From NCBI GenBank assembly GCA_049509675.1, contig JBEKZQ010000031.1, positions 1 to 22,003 of the forward strand: DNA of 22,003 nt. The letters are read 5' to 3'. How positions within the stretch are numbered: position 1 is the first letter of the stretch; the number at the start of each line of letters is the position of its first letter. Made by a program: the position numbers and the translations under genes. The stretch comes from JBEKZQ01 sp049509675 (lineage in GTDB: Bacteria > Planctomycetota > Planctomycetia > Pirellulales > Thermoguttaceae). Positions 1-6,684 of this stretch are shown one piece after another. A model generated the notes under the pieces. That model did not search any database. It saw only the letters and a list, made by a program, of their open reading frames with translations, and had not been told where the DNA came from.

Positions 1-85
1 AGCGGCGGTCGAGATTGCGCAAGCCGTGGAAGAACCGCTGACGCTCCTCCAGGTACTTGGTTTCGACGCTCTTGTGCGTAGCCAT
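1..85 (-). CDS. 5' end of an unrecognised gene (partial)
   Basis: Only the first 28 codons are inside the window; the gene runs off the left edge. The N-terminus reads MATHKSVETKYLEERQRFFH and then continues basic and charged, with no signal peptide, so a cytoplasmic start is likely. The start is supported by AAGGAG nine bases upstream of the ATG. It begins 47 bp after the stop of the cytochrome c peroxidase gene on the same strand, so the two may be co-transcribed. No family is recognised from so short a piece. Confidence 0.6.
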   Translation of the reverse strand, partial: MATHKSVETKYLEERQRFFHGLRNLDRR

Positions 86-132
86 CGTGGGATCGCTCCT
101 TGTCAGATTCTGCTGCGGTAAGGAAATCGCTG

Positions 133-1479
133 TTAATTGTCCTTGTGGTTCGCGGGCGTCACGCGCTGCTCGAAAGGCAGCGTCCTGCGCATGGCCATGT
201 CCTCGTCGCGGAAAGGACGCTGCTTCTTGGCCGCGGCCTTCTGCAACTTGAGTTGCCGCTGGTTCTCGGCCGCAAAGCGATCGTCGGTGAGCGTGAAGAG
301 GAAGGCCACCACCTGGTCGATCTCGTCCTCGCTGAGCGCCAGGGGCTCGATGCCGCCGTCGAGGAACGGATTGGCCTCGCCCCCTTTGTTGTAGTGATCC
401 ATTACGTCCCACAAGGTGTTCATCGATCCATCGTGCATGTAGGGGCCGGTGATCCCCACGTTCAGGATCTGGGGGGTGCGGAAGGAGCCGATCTCCGAGC
501 GGTCATGGGTCACCATGAATCGTCCCAACTCGCTCAAGTCGCTGCCCACGGTCAGCGCGTCCAGCGTCTGTTCCGAGGCGCCGGCCCCCAAGGCACGCAG
601 GGCCTTCTGCGCCAGGACCTCGAAATTCTGATGCCGGGCCGAAACGCCCACGTTATGGAAACGATTGTCGCTGCCCAACGGGTTGGAGGGATTCATTGGA
701 TGGCAGGCCACGCATCGCGCTTTGCCGTTGAAGAGTTCCCAGCCGGCGCGGGCCTGGGCCGAGATGGCCGCCCCATCGCCGTTGAGGAAGCGGCGCAGCG
801 GGGAGTCGACGAAGATCAGCGTCCGCTCGAAGGCCGCGATGGCCCGGCCCACGTCCTGGTAATTCACCTTCCGCCCGTACGCTTTCCGGAAGCCCTCTTG
901 ATAGGCGGCGTCGTCACGAATGGCTTTCAGGGCGGCGGTTTCGTCGGGCATGCCCATCTCGACCGGATTGAGGATCGGCATCCTGGCCTGGTGGTCCAGG
1001 GTGGGCGAGCGACCGTCCCAGAACATCGTCTGCAGCAAGGCCGCGTTGAGCGTGGTCGGCGCGTTCCGTTTGCCAAGCTGTCCGTTGATTCCCTCCGAGA
1101 CCGCCCGCTGATCGGTAAAGCCGCGCGTCACGTCATGGCACGTGGCGCAAGCCAGAGACCCATCCCGCGACAGGCGCGTGTCGAAATACAGCTTCCGCCC
1201 CAACGCCACGCGTGCGGGCGTCATCTTGTTATCCTCCGGGATGAACGCCGCCCAAACGACGGGATCGAAACCACGGGGCGGCTTCGTCACATCCGCCGGC
1301 AGCCGGAGTTTCTGTAGTTCCGCCAACTGGTATTCCATGCTGGCATCGCCATGTTTGCCGCGGGGGATCTGCGGCGATTGGCCCAACGCCACCAGCGACC
1401 ACAGCAGGCTTGCGACCATCAGTCCGCTGCCCAAGCGGCGGAGCGCCCGCCTGTCGAACCCAACCATCCAGTGACTCAT
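133..1479 (-). CDS. Di-heme cytochrome c peroxidase / MauG family protein, exported
   Basis: A 448-aa member of the bacterial di-heme cytochrome c peroxidase/MauG superfamily. Family members reduce H2O2 with electrons from small redox proteins, or oxidise protein substrates, in the periplasm. A signal peptide with a basic N-region and a hydrophobic stretch (about residues 18-33) precedes two CxxCH heme sites: CATCH at 111-115 and CVACH at 256-260. Family blocks FWDGR (153-157), FRTPQILNV (333-341) and GPYMHDGS (345-352) are present. The open frame extends upstream to 2055, but that part lies over a repeat and the next gene; the ATG at 1479 starts exactly at the signal peptide. The C-terminal 45 residues are a charged tail. 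Whether it is a true peroxidase or a MauG-like oxidase cannot be told from sequence. Confidence 0.93.
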   Translation of the reverse strand: MSHWMVGFDRRALRRLGSGLMVASLLWSLVALGQSPQIPRGKHGDASMEYQLAELQKLRLPADVTKPPRGFDPVVWAAFIPEDNKMTPARVALGRKLYFDTRLSRDGSLACATCHDVTRGFTDQRAVSEGINGQLGKRNAPTTLNAALLQTMFWDGRSPTLDHQARMPILNPVEMGMPDETAALKAIRDDAAYQEGFRKAYGRKVNYQDVGRAIAAFERTLIFVDSPLRRFLNGDGAAISAQARAGWELFNGKARCVACHPMNPSNPLGSDNRFHNVGVSARHQNFEVLAQKALRALGAGASEQTLDALTVGSDLSELGRFMVTHDRSEIGSFRTPQILNVGITGPYMHDGSMNTLWDVMDHYNKGGEANPFLDGGIEPLALSEDEIDQVVAFLFTLTDDRFAAENQRQLKLQKAAAKKQRPFRDEDMAMRRTLPFEQRVTPANHKDN

Positions 1480-1533
1480 TGGTACGGCCCTCCGAAAGAA
1501 CAACATGCCAACCCCTGCGCTGAGGCGGCGAAA

Positions 1534-1608
1534 GGGGACAGGTCCATGTTTTCGGCCAACGTCGATTGGCAAAACCGCGCCTTCTGGCCGAAAAATGGAC
1601 CAGTCCCC
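1534..1608 (+). repeat. REP-like palindromic element, copy A (75 bp)
   Basis: Near-perfect inverted repeat. The left arm starts GGGGACAGGTCCATGTTTTC and ends in CGGCCA (1534-1558). The right arm, read on the other strand, starts GGGGACTGGTCCATTTTTC and ends in CGGCCA (1585-1608). The arms differ at one base plus one extra base, which gives the element a polarity. It lies upstream of the peroxidase gene. Copy B at 16812-16889 has the same two end types in the opposite orientation. Similar GGGGAC-ended palindromes are associated in other bacteria with IS200-like REP-associated (RAYT) transposases; none is encoded here. Confidence 0.8.
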
Positions 1609-1637
1609 GTGAACGGCTACCTTAGGATCGGCGAAGC

Positions 1638-1668
1638 AAAAATCGTACTCATCTCGCTCCGCGAGATG
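1638..1668 (-). terminator. Possible weak terminator after the YTV-protein gene
   Basis: On the minus strand an 8-bp perfect stem (CATCTCGC/GCGAGATG, 3-base loop, 1650-1668) is followed after seven bases by five T. It lies 80 bp beyond the stop of the Cys-rich gene. The gap to the T run is longer than usual, so this is a weak call. The 11-bp repeats AGGATCGGCGA (1624-1634) and its complement (1723-1733) bracket this stretch. Confidence 0.3.
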
Positions 1669-1748
1669 GAATCCATCATGCGGAGCGTCATGACTGCTTT
1701 CGAGAACAGCACAGTTATTTCGTCGCCGATCCTTTCCGCATCGACAAC

Positions 1749-2792
1749 TCACGTTCCGCAGCAACCGCAGGAGGCCGCGCACGGGCAACACACCGTTACC
1801 GGAATCTGCCGGCACACCGTATGCGGCACGCACCGCGTTACCGTGTACGGAACCTGCTTGGCCACGTAGCGCGTGCAATTGATCGTCTGCTCGTATGTGA
1901 CCGGCACGCAAACCGTATACGGAACGCGCTGGACGCGCTGTTCCGCAACCATGTGGCACACCTGGTAGGGAATCTCGCGCGTCTTTTGCTCGTACTCCAT
2001 GTGGCAAACCTGGTAGGGAATGGCGCGCGTCTTCTGCTCGTATTCCATGTGGCACACCTGGTACGTGCGGGTCTCGACACGTTGCTCAGGAACCATGCGG
2101 CAGACGGTGCAGGGCACTTTTTGCACGTGGGTTTCGGGTACGTAACGGACGCATTGCACCTGCCGCTCGCATACTTCGGGAACCCAGTAACGGCATTGGC
2201 GGACGCAACCGCACGAGCAGCAGCAACCCGACGGCATGCACTCCTCGGTCCGCGTCTCCCAATGGCCGCCGCACACGCGCACCGTCTGCAGAGTCGTCAC
2301 GGCCCGGGTGGTCGTGCAACAAACCTCGCGCTCGCGCGTTTCGGTCACCGGCCGGCAGACGGTATACGGAATCTGCTGGGTGCGAGTTTCCCACACCGGA
2401 TGACATACGGTATAGCACTCGGTCCGCACGCGATTCTCCGTCACCGGATGGCAGACCGCGTAGCACTCGGTCCGCATCCGCGTTTCCCACACCGGCCGGC
2501 ACACGGTGCAGGCACATTCGCGATAGCGGCACTCCTGAACGTATTTCGTACACTGGATGACCTTCGGCTCGCAAACCGGTTCGTAGCAGATGCGGACGCA
2601 GGTGACCTGCTGCTGCTCATAGACGGTCTCCATGCAGGTCTTCATGACCGTATAGGAGCAACCGCACTGGGGGGCACAACAACATTGCCGCCAACAGCGT
2701 CCGCCAGCCCCGCAATAACATGCCTCCGCAGTGGCGGCCGCCAGGGCCAATACAACAGCGACCGCAGCCGCCCGTCCCAACAGCCTTCTCAT
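1749..2792 (-). CDS. Exported cysteine-rich YTV-motif protein
   Basis: A 347-aa protein with a signal peptide (about residues 1-24) followed by roughly 50 cysteines. Most of the chain is built from 16-residue repeats of the pattern xVC(R/H)PVxExRxxxxxYT. Two blocks of about four repeats are separated by a CCCSCGC-rich spacer. The YTV motif repeat is a planctomycete-specific family; such proteins have been assigned to the proteinaceous cell wall/envelope of Rhodopirellula, where disulfide cross-linking is plausible. The start is secure: AGGAGGTGA lies just upstream of the ATG at 2792. The mature protein opens CYCGAGGRC and closes with CCPCAASCGCCG, two Cys clusters at the ends. A structural envelope role is inferred from the family, not visible directly. 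Confidence 0.85.
   Translation of the reverse strand: MRRLLGRAAAVAVVLALAAATAEACYCGAGGRCWRQCCCAPQCGCSYTVMKTCMETVYEQQQVTCVRICYEPVCEPKVIQCTKYVQECRYRECACTVCRPVWETRMRTECYAVCHPVTENRVRTECYTVCHPVWETRTQQIPYTVCRPVTETREREVCCTTTRAVTTLQTVRVCGGHWETRTEECMPSGCCCSCGCVRQCRYWVPEVCERQVQCVRYVPETHVQKVPCTVCRMVPEQRVETRTYQVCHMEYEQKTRAIPYQVCHMEYEQKTREIPYQVCHMVAEQRVQRVPYTVCVPVTYEQTINCTRYVAKQVPYTVTRCVPHTVCRQIPVTVCCPCAASCGCCGT
1950..2080 (-). repeat. 48-bp tandem coding repeats in the YTV gene
   Basis: Successive 48-bp units encode 16-residue repeats beginning VCHM. The two units encoding VCHMEYEQKTR are nearly identical at the DNA level, which suggests recent duplication or homogenisation. A flanking unit on each side has diverged more. 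Confidence 0.75.
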
Positions 2793-2932
2793 ACGTCACC
2801 TCCTGGAAAAGTCTTGGATTGCTCGACGCCGATGATCCCCAACTTACCGCCATCTTATCGGCAACGTGCGTGAAAGCAAGCCTTGGCACAAGGCGCGGGA
2901 CTAGGGGTCTGCCCATTTCGACATTACCGGTT

Positions 2933-2997
2933 GGGTGCCACTGCTGGCTTGCCCAGCAGTGCTGGAAACACGGTTGGACAAGCCAACCGTGGCGCCC
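2933..2997. repeat. Double-hairpin dispersed repeat, copy a (65 bp)
   Basis: The outer ends GGGTGCCA and TGGCGCCC are inverted repeats. Inside are two separate hairpins: CACTGCTGG/CCAGCAGTG, then CACGGTTGG/CCAACCGTG with the loop ACAAG. A second copy of the same length and design lies at 11116-11180. No gene is associated with either copy. Confidence 0.85.
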
Positions 2998-3085
2998 GTA
3001 AACTCAAGTTGGACAGACCACTAGGGGTTTTCCCCACCCTCCCCGATGCGCAAGGAATTATGGGGAAGTTTCTGTCTGAGCGTGC

Positions 3086-3106
3086 CGGCCCGCCCAGGCC
3101 GTTTTT
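3086..3106 (+). terminator. Terminator-like hairpin with T5, no plus-strand gene in front
   Basis: CGGCC, a six-base loop, GGCCG and then TTTTTCTT on the plus strand look like a short intrinsic terminator. All nearby genes are on the minus strand, so it has no obvious transcript to end. It may be chance in this GC-rich sequence. Confidence 0.3.
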
Positions 3107-3163
3107 CTTGATGAGACATTTGGTGCGTTGCACTTGCGGCAGCCCGAACTGCTTGCTCGGTGT

Positions 3164-3592
3164 CTACGTTTTCTTGCCTGGGTCGGCCAGTGGGTTTTCG
3201 ACGCGGACCGTGGCGTAAAGTTGGCCCGGGTTGAGATCCTCCGACCAGAGCACATGGCACCGCGCGTACTCGGCGGCCGCCAGGATGCCGGCGTCCCAAT
3301 AGTCGATCTGGTAGCGGAACTGCAACTCCAACGCGCGGCGAATCAGCGCCGGCGTGCTCTCGACCACTTCGAGCGTTTCCAAGAGCAACAATTGCCGCAC
3401 GATCGTGTCGGGATCCTGTCGGAGTTTGCCGCCGGCCACCACCGCATACTCCTGCATCACCTGGGTGGAGATTACGCCCGTGCCCTCACGCATCGTCGCG
3501 GTGATCAGATCGATGGCCCGGGCCTGTTTTTGGGCATCGCGGGCGTCGTTGGCGTAGATGATCAGATTGGTGTCGAGGAAGACCTTCTTCAC
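3164..3592 (-). CDS. vapC: PIN-domain toxin (VapC-like ribonuclease)
   Basis: A 142-aa PIN domain, the fold of VapC toxins, which are Mg-dependent endoribonucleases that typically cut tRNA or rRNA. The acidic active-site set is in place: D7 in FLDTN, E48 in QVMQEY, D100 in DYWDAGI and D119 in SEDL. Length is normal for VapC. The start codon is GTG and overlaps the antitoxin stop as GTGA, so translation is probably coupled. The upstream partner is an RHH antitoxin, completing a two-gene toxin-antitoxin operon. RNA target unknown. Confidence 0.88.
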   Translation of the reverse strand: MKKVFLDTNLIIYANDARDAQKQARAIDLITATMREGTGVISTQVMQEYAVVAGGKLRQDPDTIVRQLLLLETLEVVESTPALIRRALELQFRYQIDYWDAGILAAAEYARCHVLWSEDLNPGQLYATVRVENPLADPGKKT

Positions 3593-3852
3593 CGCGAGGC
3601 GTCCTTCCCGCGGGCATCGGCCTGCCGGACATGGGCATCGCGGCGATCGAACACAAACTCTTCATCGGAGCGTCCGGCGCGGTTGTGGGCAAGCTTAGCG
3701 AACTCCTCGGCCGCCTGCTGCGGGTCGATCTGTCCGGTGAGTCGCCCCAGATAGTCCCGGATCAGTTGATTGACAGTCGTATTGCGGGCTTGGGCATACG
3801 CCCGAGCCTTGGCGACCAAGTCATCCTCGGCGGAGAGGGTGATGTTGACCAT
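3589..3852 (-). CDS. Ribbon-helix-helix antitoxin (VapB-type)
   Basis: An 87-aa protein. The N-terminus MVNITLSAEDDLVAKARAYA forms the beta strand and first helix of a ribbon-helix-helix domain, and TTVNQLIRDYL (25-35) forms the second helix. The disordered charged tail (about 45-87) would bind and block the PIN toxin. The open frame extends ten codons further up, but the ATG at 3852 begins at the RHH strand, so it is preferred. RHH antitoxins bind their own promoter as dimers; a strong promoter with short repeats lies 50-75 bp upstream. Confidence 0.85.
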   Translation of the reverse strand: MVNITLSAEDDLVAKARAYAQARNTTVNQLIRDYLGRLTGQIDPQQAAEEFAKLAHNRAGRSDEEFVFDRRDAHVRQADARGKDASR

Positions 3853-3900
3853 GGCGCAGCTTCCCAAAAATGGCGAAATCAAGATCTCGCGACCATAATA

Positions 3901-3929
3901 AGTGTACGCATAATACGCGCGAATGTCAA
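3901..3929 (-). promoter_or_regulatory. sigma70-type promoter of the toxin-antitoxin operon
   Basis: On the minus strand: TTGACA (3929-3924), 17-base spacer, TACACT (3906-3901). The -35 box is a perfect match. The expected transcript start is about 40 bases from the antitoxin ATG. The spacer and -10 region contain the direct repeat GCGTA-TTAT-GCGTA, a plausible operator for an RHH dimer pair. That operator role is inferred. Confidence 0.65.
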
Positions 3930-4034
3930 TTCATCCAAACCTTCGGGTGGCGAATGGTCGGGAAACGCGTCTGTCCGGCCACTGTTCAGCGGCCGGGCCC
4001 TCCCGTCAGGAGAATTGCAGAGTTGCGACGCGAG

Positions 4035-4101
4035 ACACGAGCCCGAAGCGCCAGCGAGGGAGAATTGCCGCAAATCCCTCGCTGGCGCGTTGGGCTAGTG
4101 T
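4035..4101. repeat. Inverted repeat, 26-bp arms around 15 bp
   Basis: The left arm 4035-4060 begins ACACGAGCCCGAAGCGCCAG. The right arm 4076-4101 is its inverted copy with three mismatches. The spacer is AT-richer than the arms. It does not sit next to a stop codon and has no T run, so it is read as a dispersed repeat rather than a terminator. Arms of this sequence are, from general familiarity, frequent in Pirellulales genomes. Confidence 0.8.
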
Positions 4102-4160
4102 GCGGAATGGGCCTGTCCCGGAAGACCTCACGCACTTTGCAGTTCTCCTGGCGCTCCCCG

Positions 4161-4189
4161 TTGACATCCCCTCTGTTTGTGGGTAGCTT
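4161..4189 (+). promoter_or_regulatory. Candidate promoter of the kinase/vWA/PP2C operon
   Basis: A perfect TTGACA (4161-4166), a 17-base spacer and a poor -10, TAGCTT (4184-4189). The transcript would start near 4196, about 55 bases before the ATG at 4252. This makes the upstream in-frame ATG at 4177, which lies inside the promoter, unlikely as a start. Confidence 0.45.
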
Positions 4190-4251
4190 GGGTATTAGGA
4201 GGTTTGTACCTTCGACAGACCGGAACTCTGTCTTCCCCCCGCGACGAAACC

Positions 4252-6666
4252 ATGTCCTGGCCGTTGGCGTCCCATTTCAGTGCCATGTTGCAGAACCCCC
4301 GGGTGGCGTTCCGCGATCCGCAACTGCAACGGGCGGCGATCGAGAAGAACGAACAGCACCAGCCGCGGCCCTGGGCCGGCGCCTTCGCCGTGGTCTACAA
4401 GGGGCTCGATCCGGACGGCAAGGGTCCCTTCGCCGTCCGCGTGTTCACCACCGAAACGCCGGAGCGCCGCGAACGCTACGATCTGATCAGCGCCTACTTG
4501 AAAGGCCGCAACCTCCGCTGCCTGGTCGGGTTCGACTATCGCGACCGCAGCATCCGTTCGGCCGGCGATGGCAAATGGTACCCGGTGATCATCATGGAAT
4601 GGGTCAGCGGCGAGACGCTCTTCAAATGGGTCCGCGCCCGCTGCCAGGAAGGCAACGGCCATGCCATCGGCACGGTGGCCGAACGCTGGCTGGACGCCGT
4701 CAACGAGTTGGCCAAGTTCTCGATCGCGCACGGCGACTTGCAGCACGCGAACATCATGGTCACCGCCACCGGCGAGGTGAAGCTGGTCGATTACGACGGC
4801 ATGTGCGTGCCGGCGCTGGTAGGCCGGCGGAACCTGGAAGTCGGCGTCGAGCCGTATCAGCATCCCGACCGAAACGCCCACACCCTGCTGTCGTTGGAGT
4901 TGGACCATTTCTCTTCGCTGATGATCTACACCGCGCTGCGGGCCTTGGCCTTGCAGCCGATGTTGTGGCTAAAGTACGTGGAGCAACAGGGGTACGACAA
5001 GCTGTTGTTTCGCCGCGAAGATTTTCAGAATCCGGGCAATTCGGCCCTGTATCGCGATTTGCTGGCCCTGGGCGACGTGGAGCTTGGCGACCTGGTCGAG
5101 CGGCTGTTCGGCCTCTGGCACGCGCGGATGGACCAGGTTCCCCCCTTGAGCCAGTTGGCCAGTTCCTTTGGCCGGGTCGAGCAGTTGCTGCGAGCCCAGC
5201 AATGGCACGCCGCGGTCGAGATGCTCAATCGGCGCGGACATTTCCGCGACGCCCCGGAGCATCTGAAGCCGTTGATCGGCGAGGCCTACCAGTACGTCTG
5301 CCGCGAAGAGGCCTGGCTGGCCTTTCAGCACGTCTCGGGCGAGTCGCGCGAGTTGGGCGAGTCGGGTGATCGAGCCCTGGTGCAGGCCTGGAATGAAAGC
5401 CTGTTTCGCGATTTTCCTCCCGCCGAGCAACAGCGCACGCGGGTCGCCGAGGCCCGGCAGCGGGTCACCATCGTCGATCGACTGAACCACCTGGCCCAGG
5501 AGATCGGCGGCAAGATGACGCTTTCGGGCGAAAAGAGACTGGTGGCCGCGGCGGCCGATCTGCCGCGTGGTTATGCCTATGCCTTGCGCGAGCGGGTCCG
5601 CCGGGCACGCCACTCGCTGAAGGCCTATCTCAGCTTGGAGCGCGCCTTGCGCACGCCGATCAGCGAGGAGGCCATCGTCGCCGCCTGGCACGCACTGGCG
5701 AGAATGAACGGACAGTCGCTGGTGGACCTGGACACCGGCGCGCGGATCGGCCTGGCCGAAGAACGCTTGCCCGCGCTCAAAACCCTGGCCGGGATCCCCG
5801 CCGATCTGCCCCCGCCCGAGCGCGACCGGCAATTGATCGCCGCCTGGCGGGAAGAACTGCTGAGCGACTGCCTGGAAGCGGAACCGTATCGCCCGGCCTA
5901 TCGAGCAGCCCTGGCCCGAAAAAGAACCCTGCCGCAACTTCAGGCGGCCATCCAATCAGGCGACGACGTGGCGATCTTCAAGCAGGCCCGGGCCAAGTGC
6001 CTCAAGGACTACCCCTTGCCCGCCGAGTGGGACGCCGCGATTCATCAGGCCCGGGCGAATATCGCCCGGCTGCAACAGATGTGGGTAGCCCTGCGCGACG
6101 GTCAACAAGCGGCGTTCCAGGAAGCGGTCGACGTTCCCTTGTTGCGCCGTTACCAGAAGCGATTCGCGCCGCACCAGGCCGTGCTCAGCCAGTGGATCGA
6201 GGCCGAATTGCAGGCGGAAGGCCGGCTGGGCCTGGCGCCGCCGGAAGGGAACTCCGCGCTCGCTTACGCAGACGAGACGGAAGGCAATTACCGCGTCCGC
6301 TGGACCTGGCCCGACCCGCACCGCGCGGACTGTTGCCTGTTGGCGTTCTGTCCCCCCGAAACGGTTCTGGACGGCGACCCGGAAAAACTCGCAGTGCATC
6401 ACCGGGCGCTCATTGGGCGAGACCAGTACGAGACGGCCGGCGGTAGTTGCTTGTTGACCGTGGAGCGCGCCTGGGAAGGCGACCAGGTGGTGCTGTGGGC
6501 CGTGGCCGATCCGGCGTTCCAAAAATTTTACAGCCGGCCCTTGGTGTTGGGTTGCGTCGAGCCGCGGCCAAGGTGGAAATGGAAAGGCTGGGGGCTGTTC
6601 GCCGCATCGCGCGAGGAACCGCCCGCTTCGGCCGAAAACGACGTGCCCAGCAGCGACGTCAAGTGA
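4252..6666 (+). CDS. Atypical protein kinase of the TerY-P triad type
   Basis: An 804-aa protein. Residues about 40-300 form a protein-kinase fold: a glycine-loop-like AGAFAVVYKG (42-51), a catalytic loop HGDLQHANIMV (160-170) with D162 and N167, and DYDG (180-183) in place of DFG. The usual VAIK lysine position reads AVR (R63). The remaining 500 residues are mostly helical and charged. A likely beta-rich domain of about 100 residues (near 690-790, starting EGNYRVRWTW) closes the chain. There are no membrane segments, so it should be cytoplasmic. The next two genes encode a TerY-like vWA protein and a PP2C phosphatase, the set called the TerY-P triad, predicted to act as a phosphorylation switch. 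The ATG at 4252 is chosen over 4177 because the latter overlaps a promoter; no clear ribosome-binding site precedes it. Confidence 0.85.
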   Translation: MSWPLASHFSAMLQNPRVAFRDPQLQRAAIEKNEQHQPRPWAGAFAVVYKGLDPDGKGPFAVRVFTTETPERRERYDLISAYLKGRNLRCLVGFDYRDRSIRSAGDGKWYPVIIMEWVSGETLFKWVRARCQEGNGHAIGTVAERWLDAVNELAKFSIAHGDLQHANIMVTATGEVKLVDYDGMCVPALVGRRNLEVGVEPYQHPDRNAHTLLSLELDHFSSLMIYTALRALALQPMLWLKYVEQQGYDKLLFRREDFQNPGNSALYRDLLALGDVELGDLVERLFGLWHARMDQVPPLSQLASSFGRVEQLLRAQQWHAAVEMLNRRGHFRDAPEHLKPLIGEAYQYVCREEAWLAFQHVSGESRELGESGDRALVQAWNESLFRDFPPAEQQRTRVAEARQRVTIVDRLNHLAQEIGGKMTLSGEKRLVAAAADLPRGYAYALRERVRRARHSLKAYLSLERALRTPISEEAIVAAWHALARMNGQSLVDLDTGARIGLAEERLPALKTLAGIPADLPPPERDRQLIAAWREELLSDCLEAEPYRPAYRAALARKRTLPQLQAAIQSGDDVAIFKQARAKCLKDYPLPAEWDAAIHQARANIARLQQMWVALRDGQQAAFQEAVDVPLLRRYQKRFAPHQAVLSQWIEAELQAEGRLGLAPPEGNSALAYADETEGNYRVRWTWPDPHRADCCLLAFCPPETVLDGDPEKLAVHHRALIGRDQYETAGGSCLLTVERAWEGDQVVLWAVADPAFQKFYSRPLVLGCVEPRPRWKWKGWGLFAASREEPPASAENDVPSSDVK

Positions 6667-6684
6667 AAGTGAGGAGCCCACCGC

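Larger units (their letters stand above)
2793..3163. other. 371-bp gap: hairpin repeat plus an unassigned terminator-like hairpin
   Basis: This gap separates the YTV gene (start at 2792) from the end of the PIN toxin gene. It holds the 65-bp double-hairpin repeat at 2933-2997 and a plus-strand terminator-like hairpin at 3086-3106. The short open frames here have no ribosome-binding site and no recognisable product. No convincing promoter for the YTV gene was found. Confidence 0.6.
3853..4251. other. 399-bp divergent intergenic region
   Basis: It separates the toxin-antitoxin pair (minus) from the kinase/vWA/PP2C operon (plus). It contains a sigma70-type promoter for the antitoxin (3901-3929), a long inverted repeat (4035-4101) and a candidate promoter for the kinase operon (4161-4189). 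No protein-coding gene is supported here. Confidence 0.7.

Noticed and set aside
100..1317. 405-codon open frame on the plus strand
   Set aside because: Antisense to the heme peroxidase with intact CxxCH sites; no motif of its own.
1480..2055. N-terminal extension of the peroxidase frame
   Set aside because: It would cross REP-like copy A and the YTV gene; the signal peptide begins at 1479.
1950..2080. Possible CRISPR-like array of regular repeats
   Set aside because: The units are contiguous 48-bp coding repeats without unique spacers.
1821..2873. 350-codon open frame on the plus strand
   Set aside because: Mirror of the Cys-rich repeat gene; its own repeats simply reflect the 48-bp coding repeats on the other strand.
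3870..5369. 499-codon open frame on the plus strand
   Set aside because: Runs through an inverted repeat and a promoter, then out of frame over the kinase gene.
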